Origin: CAVPCY01 sp963702525
Lineage (GTDB): Bacteria; Actinomycetota; Coriobacteriia; Anaerosomatales; PHET01
DNA: 64,000 nucleotides
Assembly: GCA_963702525.1 (NCBI GenBank)
Contig: CAVPCY010000013.1
Span: 310,001 to 374,000, forward strand
Reading direction: 5' to 3'
Part shown: one piece after another, positions 20,289 through 28,938 of the stretch
Layout: every line of letters begins with the position of its first letter
Position numbering within the stretch: position 1 is the stretch's first letter
Made by a program: the position numbers and the translations under genes
The notes under the pieces: generated by a model
Seen by the model: only the letters and a program-made list of their open reading frames with translations
Told to the model about the DNA's origin: nothing
Databases searched by the model: none

Positions 20289-20873
20289 GTGCGCTCTCGG
20301 CTGTTCGTGGGCGTCTTCCTTCCCGATGAGTGGCGCGAGAGCCTCGCGCTGGTGTGCGATGCCATCCGCGACGCCGAACCGGCCTGGCGTGACGCGAAGT
20401 GGGTACCGGAAGAGAACCTGCATGTGACCCTCGCGTTTCTCGGCGACGTGGAGGAACACGACGTGTCCGCGCTGTGCGACCGGCTCTCCGCGGTGGCCGC
20501 AAGGCACGCGGCGCTTTCCCTCCCGCTCGACGCCGTGCAGGCCCGTCCGTCGTCTGCGTCGCGCCGGGATGATCTGGGCGGCTTTCGGCGATCCAGGAGG
20601 AGAGTGCGCGTCGCTAGCCGCCGACGTTGCCGTCGCTGGCGAGATTGCCGGGGCGAGTGCCGATCGAGAGGCCGTTCAACGCGCACGTCACGCTGTGCCG
20701 CTCAAGGCGTCCGCAGCAGCTCCGGCAAGAGACGCTGGACGCCGCGCGCGGTTCGGTTCGCGGCACGTCCCCGCTCGTTGTCAGTCCCTTCGATTACCTT
20801 GTGTGCGAGCAGGCTTACGCCGTGCGGTGCGGTCTACTCGGCCCAGGCCTCTTGGCCGCTTCGCGCGCGGTAG
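20289..20873 (+). CDS. thpR: RNA 2',3'-cyclic phosphodiesterase, with frameshifts
   Basis: This is a LigT/ThpR family 2H phosphoesterase. The first HxT motif is in ENLHVTLAFLG and the second, in another frame, is in FNAHVTLCRSR. The end LCASRLTPCGAVYSAQASWP, reached after a third +1 shift, matches the family C-terminus. Shifts lie near 20560, 20640 and 20795. The repaired length is about 194 residues. It sits between cinA and recA, and its TAG is followed by the recA promoter region. Confidence 0.82.
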   Translation: MRSRLFVGVFLPDEWRESLALVCDAIRDAEPAWRDAKWVPEENLHVTLAFLGDVEEHDVSALCDRLSAVAARHAALSLPLDAVQARPSSASRRDDLGGFRRSRRRVRVASRRRCRRWRDCRGECRSRGRSTRTSRCAAQGVRSSSGKRRWTPRAVRFAARPRSLSVPSITLCASRLTPCGAVYSAQASWPLRAR

Positions 20874-20939
20874 TCGTGCGATTCGGTCGCCCGAGTGGGG
20901 CCGGGAAGCTAGGCTCGTCAGACTCGAAGCTGAGTTGCG

Positions 20940-20968
20940 TTGACATCGAACAGGTGTTCGTGTAGGGT
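20940..20968 (+). promoter_or_regulatory. recA promoter with a LexA box between -35 and -10
   Basis: TTGACA (20940-20945) and TAGGGT (20963-20968) are 17 bases apart. The spacer contains CGAACAGGTGTTCG (20947-20960), which matches the Gram-positive/actinobacterial LexA consensus CGAAC-N4-GTTCG exactly in both half-sites. LexA bound here would cover both promoter elements. A LexA gene is present at 35.8 kb. Confidence 0.88.
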
Positions 20969-21020
20969 CGGAGCAACCCTTGAGGGGGTCTCCCGCATCC
21001 CGGATTGGAGCGAGTGAGGA

Positions 21021-22078
21021 ATGGATCGCGACAAAGAGAAGATTCTCGACGTCACCAAGGAGCAGATCGACAAGAAGTTCGGCAAGGGCTCGCTGATGAA
21101 GCTCGGCGAGCACTCGGCCTGCGTGATCATACCCGCCATTCCCACCGGCTCCTTGGCGCTCGATGCCGCCCTCGGCGTCGGCGGGGTACCCCGTGGGCGT
21201 ATCGTCGAGATCTACGGTCCGGAAGCCAGCGGCAAGACGACACTCGCGCTCCAGATAGTCGCCGAGGCACAAGCGGCCGGCGGGGTCGCCGCGTTCATCG
21301 ACGCGGAGCATGCACTCGACCCGTCGTACGCTGCGAGACTCGGCGTCGACATCGACGAGATCCTCATCAGCCAGCCGGACACCGGCGAGCAGGGCCTGGA
21401 GATCTGCGACATGCTTGTTCGCAGCGGTGCCGTCGATGTCATCGTCATCGACTCGGTGGCCGCTCTCGTGCCCCGAGCCGAGATCGAAGGGGAGATGGGC
21501 GACGCCTCGGTCGGTCTCCAGGCGCGCCTCATGAGCCAGGCGCTGCGCAAGCTCGCCGGCTCCCTCAGCCGCTCGAATACCACGTGCATCTTCATCAACC
21601 AGCTTCGCGAGAAGATCGGCGTCATGTTCGGCAGCCCCGAGACCACCACGGGTGGCCGCGCACTCAAGTTCTTCTCGACGATCCGCATCGATGTGCGCCG
21701 CATAGACTCGATCAAGCAAGGTGCAGACATCGTCGGCAACCGAGTGCGTGCCAAAGTCGTCAAGAACAAGGTCGCTCCGCCATTCCGTATGGCCGAGTTC
21801 GACCTGATGTTCGGCACGTGGGATCAGCAAGGAAGGTTCGATCCTCGACCTCGGGGTCGAGGAGGGCATCGTCGCCAAGTCCGGCGCTTGGTACACGTAC
21901 GGCGAGGAGCGCCTAGGGCAGGGACGCGAGGCTGCCAAGGAGTTCTTGCGTGAGAACCCTGACTTGCGCAACACGATCGAGGCCGAGCGTACGCGAGTCA
22001 CTTGGTCTTCCCACGTCCGCGGCCATCGTCAGCGCCCCCGTTGAGGCTGAGGTTCCCGAACCCGCGCCGTCGGTCTGA
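21021..22078 (+). CDS. recA: RecA recombinase, with two frameshifts
   Basis: RecA is the strand-exchange protein and the co-protease for LexA. Visible are Walker A GPEASGKTT near residue 69, the Walker B region VDVIVIDSVAALVPRAEIEG, loop sequences with MSQALRKLAGSL, and NTTCIFINQLREKIGVMFG. A +1 shift near 21820 interrupts FGT-GISKEGSILDLG, and a second near 22015 interrupts the acidic tail, whose proper end is at TGA 22076-22078. The repaired length is about 352 residues. It is SOS-regulated, judging from the LexA box in its promoter, and followed by recX. Confidence 0.96.
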
Positions 22079-22095
22079 AGACAACGCGCAGAGCG

Positions 22096-22736
22096 ATGAA
22101 CCTCACTATCACGTCGATCGAGAACGCCGGGCCGGGCAACCGCGCCCGGCGTCTTGTCTTCGATGAGGGCGCCCAGGTTCGGCTCACAGCCGCATGCGTC
22201 GTCAAGGACCTTTCCCTCGAGAGCGGCCAGGTCCACGAACCGAAGAGCCTGGCGAGCGAACTGGACGAGGCCGAGGTGCGACTTGCGAAGGAGCGCGCAC
22301 TCCGGATCCTTGGTTACCGAGAGCGCTCCGCCGCCGAGGTTTCCCAGCGTCTTTCGACGACGGCTACCCGCCCGAGGTGGCCCGCGACACGGTCGCCCGC
22401 TTCTCGGAGCTGGGACTCATCGACGACTGCCGATTCGCGGCCGTCTATTCACGCTCACGCCTTGCGGCGGGGTTCGGCACGCGCCGAATCGCCTCCGAGC
22501 TCAAGCAGCGCGGAATCGCCCCGGAGATCGCCGCAACCGCGCTTCGCGAGGCGCATGGACGGCAGCGACGAGGTTGACCGAGCGATCGACGCGCTTCGCG
22601 GCAGGGTCCCGCGCGACCGGCGGGAGCGCGAACGACTGCTCAGGCACCTGGTCTCGAAGGGCTTCGACCTGTCCACTGCACTCGCGGCGTTGGATTCCGC
22701 GGCCGGCCCGACGCGCAGGCACCCTCGGCGCTCTGA
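22096..22736 (+). CDS. recX: RecX-like regulatory protein, with frameshifts
   Basis: RecX inhibits RecA filaments by binding in the groove. The gene follows recA by 17 bases. Helical-repeat sequences are seen: ALRILGYRERSAAEVSQRL, then DTVARFSELGLIDDCRFA and GTRRIASELKQRGIAPEIAA. The final repeat is in another frame (RERLLRHLVSKGFDLSTALA). Repair needs one base added near 22356 (TTT run), one removed near 22553 and one added near 22708. Two of these are apparent deletions, unlike most breaks in this window. The proposed end, TGA 22734-22736, is less certain. Confidence 0.82.
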
Positions 22737-22790
22737 CCGCTGGTCGCTCCGATCAGTACCGCTCGTCGCTTTGCCGAGTCTGCGGTCGGG

Positions 22791-22820
22791 TTGACGCTTC
22801 TTGCAGGTCAAGGGTAGTAT
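22791..22820 (+). promoter_or_regulatory. Promoter for rny with a long leader
   Basis: TTGACG (22791-22796) and TAGTAT (22815-22820) are spaced by 18 bases. The resulting transcript would have a 5' leader of about 245 bases before the rny start. In the leader (22821-23069) I see no ORF with a convincing start and no known riboswitch, only short GC-rich pairings. Confidence 0.65.
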
Positions 22821-23069
22821 CCGAAGCGGCATTGAAGACCACCGCGCCGGGACCCGTGGGGTTCCCGGTTACCTGTAGAACTGCAAGGGCGATCACTCGC
22901 GAGAAGAACGGGCACGTCTGCCCGCTTTCCGCGTATCTGCGATTCCTCGCCATGCATGCGGGACTCTCCTGTGCCGAGCGCGACGCCGGGCGGTTTCGAT
23001 CCACGTGTGCCCTTCGGCGAAGCGCGACCGGACTGACTGACGCGCACGCCACCATCGAAGGGAGGGCGC

Positions 23070-24605
23070 ATGCCAGCGAACATCTTGTTCGCACTTGTAG
23101 GTATCCTCGTCGGCATCGTCCTCGGCTATGCAATCAACCGCTACCTGATCAAGGATCGCGCGGTACGCGCCACGGAAGAGGCAGAACGCCTCGTCCGTGA
23201 CGCCGAGAAGCAAGCCGAGACGATGAAGAAGGAAGCCCTGCTCGAGGCGAAGGACCAGATCTTCCGCCAGAAGCAGGAAGAGGACGCCGAGGCCAAGGAG
23301 CGCCGCAAGGAGATCCAGGTGCTCGAGTCGCGGCTTTCCGAGCGCGAGGCCTCGATCGACCGCCGGGCGGAGTCCCTCGACAGCCGGGAGCACCAGCTCT
23401 CGTCGGCTCAGGGGCAGATCCAGAAGCGCGAGAAGGACCTCGAGGAGATGGTCGAGCTGGAGCGTGAGCGCCTCGAGGCGGTCGCAGGCATGACCGCCGA
23501 CGAGGCGCGCGCGGAGCTCATCAACAGGATCCAGGATGACGTGAAGCGGGACGCAGCCGCCTTCATCCGAGAGACCGAGACTCGGGCGCGCGAGGAGGCG
23601 GACAAGAAGGCCCGCAACATCGTGGGCATCGCCATCCAACGTGTCGCCGCCGACCACACCGCCGAGTCCACCGTCTCGGTCGTGCACATCCCGAGCGACG
23701 ACATGAAGGGCCGCATCATCGGCCGAGAAGGGCGCAACATCCGCGCCTTCGAGCAGATGACCGGCATCAACCTCATCATCGACGACACGCCCGAGGCCGT
23801 CATTCTGTCGAGCTTCGACCCGGTCCGCCGCGAGATCGGCCGCATCACGCTCGAAACCCTCATAGCCGACGGGCGCATCCACCCCGCGCGCATCGAGGAG
23901 ATGTTCAACAAGGCCGAGACGCTCGTCACGCAGCAGATTCACGAGGCCGGCGAGCAGGCGGCGTTCGAGGCCGGAGTGCACAACCTTCACCCTGAGCTCG
24001 TCCGCACGCTCGGCAGGCTGAAGTTCCGCACGTCGTACGGTCAGAACGTGCTCAATCACTCCCTCGAGGTCTCTTGGCTCGCCGGAGTCATGGCAGCCGA
24101 GCTCGGAGTCGACACGACTCTGTCGAAGCGTGCCGGCCTGCTTCACGACCTCGGCAAGGCGATCGACCACGAGATCGAGGGCCCGCATGCGGTGATCGGC
24201 GCCGACCTCGCCCGACGCATGAACGAGCCCAAGGCGATCGTCCATGCCATCGAGGCCCACCATGCCGACGTGGAGCCGCAGACCGTCGAGGCGGTGCTGG
24301 TCCAGGCGGCTGACGCCATCTCGGCCGGGCGCCCCGGCGCCCGCCGAGAGACGCTTGAGAGCTACATCAAGCGCCTGGAGAAGCTCGAGGCGGTCGCCAA
24401 CGCGCACAAGGGCGTCGAGAAGACCTACGCGATGCAGGCAGGTCGCGAGATCCGCGTGATGGTCAAGCCCGAGCAGATCTCGGACTCCGACTCGGTCGTG
24501 CTCGCTCGCGACATAGCCAAGCAGATCGAAGACGAGCTCGAGTACCCGGGCCAGATCAAGGTCATGGTCATCCGCGAGAGCCGTGCGGTCGACTTCGCCA
24601 AGTAG
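23070..24605 (+). CDS. rny: Ribonuclease Y
   Basis: RNase Y is a membrane-anchored endoribonuclease that starts mRNA decay. The 511-residue protein has one N-terminal membrane helix (FALVGILVGIVLGYAINRYL), a long charged coiled coil (~25-200), a KH domain (GRIIGREGRNIRAFEQMTG) and an HD domain with LLHDLGKAIDHE near residue 357. It is intact, with GAAGGGAGGGCGC before the ATG. With pnp and rnjA it gives the three main RNases of Gram-positive-type decay in one 22-kb stretch. Confidence 0.97.
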   Translation: MPANILFALVGILVGIVLGYAINRYLIKDRAVRATEEAERLVRDAEKQAETMKKEALLEAKDQIFRQKQEEDAEAKERRKEIQVLESRLSEREASIDRRAESLDSREHQLSSAQGQIQKREKDLEEMVELERERLEAVAGMTADEARAELINRIQDDVKRDAAAFIRETETRAREEADKKARNIVGIAIQRVAADHTAESTVSVVHIPSDDMKGRIIGREGRNIRAFEQMTGINLIIDDTPEAVILSSFDPVRREIGRITLETLIADGRIHPARIEEMFNKAETLVTQQIHEAGEQAAFEAGVHNLHPELVRTLGRLKFRTSYGQNVLNHSLEVSWLAGVMAAELGVDTTLSKRAGLLHDLGKAIDHEIEGPHAVIGADLARRMNEPKAIVHAIEAHHADVEPQTVEAVLVQAADAISAGRPGARRETLESYIKRLEKLEAVANAHKGVEKTYAMQAGREIRVMVKPEQISDSDSVVLARDIAKQIEDELEYPGQIKVMVIRESRAVDFAK

Positions 24606-24622
24606 GGCGCAACACACTGACG

Positions 24623-24650
24623 AAAGCCCCGGCCCCAACGCCGGGGCTTT
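24623..24650 (+). terminator. Intrinsic terminator after rny
   Basis: AAAGCCCCGGC (24623-24633) pairs with GCCGGGGCTTT (24640-24650), followed by CTCGTT. It is an A-rich to T-rich, 11-bp perfect stem 17 bases after the rny stop. Confidence 0.85.
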
Positions 24651-24670
24651 CTCGTTCGCGGGGCGCGGGG

Positions 24671-25200
24671 GTGAACGTGTCAGACGTGCGCATCAGAGAA
24701 GCGCTTCGCACGGACCTGCCCGGCGTTCTCGCCGTCCAGCACGACGCCTTCTCCCGGGTCGCGAAGGCGCTCGGCATCGAGCCATCCGATCTCCCGCCAC
24801 TGCGTGAGACGCTCGGGCAGCTCGAGGCACTTCTCTCGGCCGGGACTCGCTTCTTCGTCGCCGTCGACTCGCTCGAGAGAGATCGTGGGCAGCGTACGCG
24901 GCGAGCGAGCGCGACGGTGTCGTCGACATCGGCAGGCTCGTGGTCGCCAGCGACTGGGTGCGCCGGGGAATCGCAACGCGCCTCGTGGAGACGCTCGAGG
25001 CCTCGTACGCCCATGCCGACAGATTCGTGCTGTTCACCGGCGAGGACGCTACCGAACCGCTCGCTCTCTACGCCAAGCTCGGCTACGAACTCACACGGCG
25101 AGACGCCGAAGGACCGGTGGTACTCGTCTGGCTCGAGAAGCGCAATCCGCCGGGCGACCGCGTGACCTCCCGCGACGCATCGGCAGGCGGTATCCTGTGA
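24671..25200 (+). CDS. GNAT-family N-acetyltransferase, with two frameshifts
   Basis: The start VRIREALRTDLPGVLAVQHDAF and the core VVASDWVRRGIATRLVETLE (acetyl-CoA-binding motif A, RRGIAT) with LALYAKLGYEL are typical of GNAT enzymes. Two +1 shifts near 24880 and 24903 separate them; the repaired centre reads EIVGSV then ASERDGVVDIGRLVV. The substrate cannot be told. The stop is 3 bases before the next start, so it may be co-expressed with the GHKL protein downstream. Confidence 0.78.
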
Positions 25201-25203
25201 GCC

Positions 25204-26283
25204 ATGCCTGACAACAGCGACCTGCTCAACTTCGTCACATCGGTATCCGGTGATGCCTACCTGAAGGTCGAGGAGAACCTCGGCGAGGGTTTCGTTCGCC
25301 TCAAGACCTCCGAGGCCGAACGCCGACAGGCGAAACACGACATCCGCGGTGTCGAAGACATCGTGGTCGAGCTCCTCCGCAACGCCCGCGACGCTCACGC
25401 CCAACGCATCTTCCTCGCAACCGCCCGAGAGGCCGATCGCAGGACGATCACCGTGCTCGACGACGGTGTCGGTGTGCCCGACACGCTCAAGGGCAGGATC
25501 TTCGAGCCGCGCGTCACGAGCAAGCTCGAGACGATGGTCATGGACAAGTGGGGCGTGCACGGCAGGGGGATGGCGCTCTTCTCGATCAAGACCAACACGC
25601 TCGAGGCGGCGGTATCGGCATCGGGCGCCCACAAGGGAACCGCGATCTCGGTCCTGGCCGACGTGCAGGCCCTTCCCGAGCGAGCCGACCAGTCGACGTG
25701 GCCGACGGTCGAGCGAGATGAAGCGGGCGTGTTGCGCGTCTCCCGCGGCCCTCACAACATCGCCAGGCGCGCGGCCGAGTTCGCCATCGAGCACCCTGGC
25801 GTTGACGTATTCGTGGGTTCGCCGAGCGAGGTTCTCGCGACCCTCGTCATGCTCGCCCGGTTCGAACTCGACGAGGCCGACCTGCTCTTCTGCGAGGACG
25901 TCGCCCGACTTCCGGTATGGCAGCGTCCGGGGGCCGCTGCGGACGCGGGTGAGCTGGCCGACACCGCCGCCGAGATCGGCCTGGCCGTGTCCGAGCGCAC
26001 CGCTCATCGAGTCCTGGGCGGCGAGATCTCGCCTCTGCGCTCGGCGCTCACTGTCGTCACCGGCGGCGCCGATGGCCCTCCCGCCAGTGCCCCGCCCGAC
26101 ATCTACCGGGACCGCCGCGGACTCAAGATCCACCACACCGACCTCGACGCTTTTCGAACGGAGCTCGAGAACGCGTTCGACGCTATCGCCGAAAAGTACT
26201 ATCTCCATCTGCGTTGCGAGCCGAAGATAACGATTGGAAGGGATGACATCCGCGTGAGATTCGAGGTCGACAAGGAGGACTGA
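25204..26283 (+). CDS. GHKL-type ATPase domain protein of unknown function
   Basis: The 359-residue protein has a clear Bergerat ATP-binding fold: N-box VELLRNARDAHAQRIF (from ~55), G1 LDDGVGVP (~85-92), and a G2-like KWGVHGRGMALFSI (~115-128). It lacks the H-box, dimerisation helices and sensor or membrane segments of a normal histidine kinase, so it is more like a stand-alone MutL/Hsp90/anti-sigma type ATPase. The C-terminal ~180 residues match nothing I recognise. It sits between a GNAT gene (3-base gap) and spoVS, whose promoter begins at its stop codon. The function is unknown. Confidence 0.75.
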   Translation: MPDNSDLLNFVTSVSGDAYLKVEENLGEGFVRLKTSEAERRQAKHDIRGVEDIVVELLRNARDAHAQRIFLATAREADRRTITVLDDGVGVPDTLKGRIFEPRVTSKLETMVMDKWGVHGRGMALFSIKTNTLEAAVSASGAHKGTAISVLADVQALPERADQSTWPTVERDEAGVLRVSRGPHNIARRAAEFAIEHPGVDVFVGSPSEVLATLVMLARFELDEADLLFCEDVARLPVWQRPGAAADAGELADTAAEIGLAVSERTAHRVLGGEISPLRSALTVVTGGADGPPASAPPDIYRDRRGLKIHHTDLDAFRTELENAFDAIAEKYYLHLRCEPKITIGRDDIRVRFEVDKED

Positions 26284-26309
26284 CCACCCGCACTCCATCG
26301 CGGTATACT
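26280..26309 (+). promoter_or_regulatory. Promoter for spoVS
   Basis: CTGACC (26280-26285) and TATACT (26304-26309) lie 18 bases apart, with the -35 overlapping the stop codon of the GHKL gene. The leader to spoVS is about 100 bases and contains AGCAG-rich sequence without a gene. Confidence 0.65.
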
Positions 26310-26411
26310 CGCGAAGCACCTCAAGCGCAGACCAACTGCAGCAGCGTACACAGCAGCAGACGAACCAGCCGCGCAGAGCGGCTCGCAGCATACACATGCC
26401 AGGGAGGGACC

Positions 26412-26684
26412 GTGGAAGTCCTCAAGGTGTCGAGTAAGTCCAACCCCAACTCCGTCGCCGGAGCGCTCGCAGGAATAGTGCGCGAGCAGGGCGCGGTCGA
26501 GATGCAGACCGTAGGAGCGGGGGCACTGAACCAGGCGATCAAGGCGATCGCCATCGCTCGTGGCTTCATCGCGCCATCCGGAATGGAACTGACCTGCGTG
26601 CCCGCGTTCGCCGACATCTTGATCAACGGCGAGGAGCGAACCGCCATCCGCCTTCTCGTCGAGCCGCGCGACATGCACCGCTAG
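26412..26684 (+). CDS. spoVS: Stage V sporulation protein S (SpoVS)
   Basis: This 90-residue Alba-like protein is nearly canonical: MEVLKVSSKSNPNSVAGALA, GAVEMQTVGAGALNQAIKAI and ICIP-type core sequence LTCVPAFADI. In Bacillus SpoVS affects septation and spore-coat assembly; homologues also occur in non-sporulating bacteria such as Thermus and Coriobacteriia, where the role is unknown. Nucleic-acid binding is suspected from the fold. GTG 26412 follows CAGGGAGGG, a strong ribosome-binding site. rny-spoVS is a known neighbourhood. Confidence 0.95.
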   Translation: MEVLKVSSKSNPNSVAGALAGIVREQGAVEMQTVGAGALNQAIKAIAIARGFIAPSGMELTCVPAFADILINGEERTAIRLLVEPRDMHR

Positions 26685-26693
26685 GCACGTGCC

Positions 26694-27513
26694 GTGAAGG
26701 CCGACCTGCACGTCCATTCGACCGCATCGGACGGCACGCTTCGACCAGCCGACCTCGTGGCCCTCGCCTTGCAGCGAGGGCTTTCTGTTCTCGCGATCGC
26801 GGACCACGACTCCGTGGAGGGCCTACCTGAGGCGATGGGGGCCGCAGCCGACACCTCGCTCGCGCTCATTCCCGCGGTCGAGCTGTCCTCGGTCACTCCG
26901 GACGGCGACGACGTCCACATGCTCGGCTACTTCATCCGGGCGGACGATGCGCACCTGCTCCGGCACCTTGCGGATCTGCGGAGCGCCCGGCTGAGCCGCG
27001 CGGAGTCGATGGTGGGGGCGCTGAACGCCGCCGGCTACCGCGTCACGCTCGACGACGTGCTTGCGCTTTCCGAGGGTGGCGCGGTCGGGAGGAGCCACGT
27101 GGCCAGAGCGCTCGTGGCTGCCGGACACGCTGAGAGCGTTGCTGACGCCTTCAAGCGGCTCATCGGCAGAGGACGCCCGTTCTACGTCGCAAAGGACGTG
27201 AGAAGCCCTCAGGACGCGATTCGCTGCATTCGAGAGGCGGGCGGGCTCGCCGTGGTGGCGCACCCTGGCGTCAGCCGTCTCGAACACCTCATTCCCGAGC
27301 TTGCCGACGCCGGGTTGGCCGGCATCGAGGCATACCACGCCGATCACAGCGCTCGAGCAGCGCCTCCACTTCGCTGCGCTTGCGGCCGAGATGGGGCTGC
27401 TGGCCACCGGAGGCAGCGACTTCCACGGGTACGCTGCCCCCAACCCGCCGCTGGGCAGCGTCGACATCCCCGCCGAGGCGATCTCGGCGTTTCTGGCAGC
27501 CGGACCGAGCTAG
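26694..27513 (+). CDS. PHP-domain metal-dependent phosphoesterase, with one frameshift
   Basis: Metal-binding motifs of the PHP family are present in order: DLHVHSTASDGTL (residues 3-15), AIADHDSVEGL, a conserved GGLAVVAHPGVSR, and GGSDFHG near the end. It resembles the YciV/TrpH group, whose studied members hydrolyse 3',5'-bisphosphate nucleotides and RNA 5' ends. A +1 shift near 27347 is repaired by removing one base, giving YHADH then ALEQRLHFAALAAEMGL. The repaired length is about 272 residues. It starts 9 bases after spoVS. Confidence 0.88.
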
Positions 27514-27548
27514 CCCTCACGCCCAAGCGTGCTACACTCCCACGCGCC

Positions 27549-28884
27549 ATGCAGACCTACCTGATCCGCACCTTCGGGTGCCAGATGAACAAGCACGACT
27601 CCGAACGCGTCGCCGGGCTGCTGCGCGCCCAGTCGATGAGCCCCGTCGAAGACGCCGAGAACGCGGATGTCATCGTCTTCATGACGTGCTGCGTTCGCGA
27701 GAACGCCGACGAGCGGCTGCGCGGCCAGGTCGCCTCGCTCAAGGCGCTCAAGCCTGGCCGGGGCCAAGGACCGCTGATCGCGGTTGGCGGGTGTATCGGG
27801 CAGAGGGACGGCGAGCGCCTGCTCGAGCAGCTTCCTCACGTGGACGTGGTCTTCGGCACGCACAACATCGCGCATCTGCCGGCGCTGCTCGAGACCGCGT
27901 CAACGCGGCGCCTGCCACAGATCGAGATCCTCGCCGAATCAACGGAGTTCGCTTCCGACCTGCCCGCCGAGCGCGAGCATCCGTGGCATGCGTGGGTCCC
28001 GATCACCGTGGGCTGCGACAACTACTGCACCTACTGCGTCGTCCCGTACGTCCGCGGCAAGAGAAGAGCCGCGCGCTCGACGACATCGTGCACGAGGTCG
28101 AACGTCTCGTAGCCGACGGCGTGCTCGAGGTGACCCTGCTGGGACAGAACGTGAACAGCTACGGCCGCGACCTCTACGGAGACCCCGCGTTCGCTCGGGT
28201 TCTGCGTGAGGTTGCCCGCACAGGCGTCAAGCGCATCCGCTTCGCGACGAGCCATCCCAAGGACCTCTCGGACGATACGATCGCGGCGATGGCCGACGAG
28301 CCTGCCGTCATGCCCTACCTGCATCTGCCGGTGCAATCGGGCTCGAACGCGGTGCTCGACCGCATGAACCGCGTCTACACGCGCGAGTCCTACCTGGCAC
28401 TCGTGGAGCGCCTCTACGCGCGGATTCCCGACTTGGCTCTCTCGACCGACATCATCGTGGGCTTCCCGGGGGAGTCCGAGGCCGATTTCGAGGACACCCT
28501 GGACGTAGTGCGGCGCTGCTCGCTTCGATCAGGCGTTCACGTTCATCTACTCGCCGCGCGAGGGGACGCCTGCGGCGACGCATGTCATCCCCGGTGCCCC
28601 GCGATGTGATACAGGCGCGGTTCGACAGGCTCGTAGAGCTCGTGCACAGCTCCGCGCTCGAGAATGCCCGCGCGCTCGTCGGAACCGTTCAGCCGGTCCT
28701 GTTCGAGGGTGCCAGCAAGCGCGACACGCACGTCCTCACGGGCCGCTCTCCGGGAAACAAGGTCGTTCACGTCGCACTTGCCGAGGGCTGCTCGGCAGAC
28801 GAGTTCGCCGGACGCATCCTCGACGTCCACATCGACGAGGCCCAAACCTGGTTCCTGACAGGCAGCCTGGGTACCAACCACTAG
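27549..28884 (+). CDS. miaB: tRNA-2-methylthio-N6-dimethylallyladenosine synthase MiaB, with frameshifts
   Basis: MiaB is the radical-SAM enzyme that methylthiolates i6A37 of tRNA. N-terminal cysteines lie in RTFGCQMNKHDSER, MTCCVREN and VGGCIGQRDGE. The radical-SAM cluster is CDNYCTYC, followed in the next frame by VTLLGQNVNSYGRDL and HLPVQSGSNAVLDRMNR. The TRAM end is near VLFEGASKR. One base seems missing near 28062 (RGK-EKSRALDDI) and one base is extra near 28522 and again near 28600. The repaired protein is about 444 residues. It is close to miaA, its pathway partner. Confidence 0.93.
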
Positions 28885-28938
28885 GTAGCCGAGAGCACGC
28901 TGACAGACGGCGCCCCGCCGCCGAAAGGGGGAGACGCC

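Noticed and set aside
21810..21830. Possible programmed frameshift in recA
   Set aside because: There is no slippery sequence or downstream structure specific to it, and similar single-base breaks occur in many unrelated genes.
22893..24638. A 581-residue open frame on the minus strand
   Set aside because: It is antisense to rny, whose domains are complete.
24568..26397. A 609-residue open frame on the minus strand
   Set aside because: It is opposite the GNAT and GHKL genes. No family motif, and it is explained by codon periodicity of the real strand.
26694..28112. Apparent fusion of a PHP domain to the N-terminus of MiaB
   Set aside because: The joining frame loses the PHP C-terminal motif GGSDFHG. 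Removing one base restores that motif and a stop at 27513, with MiaB starting separately at 27549.
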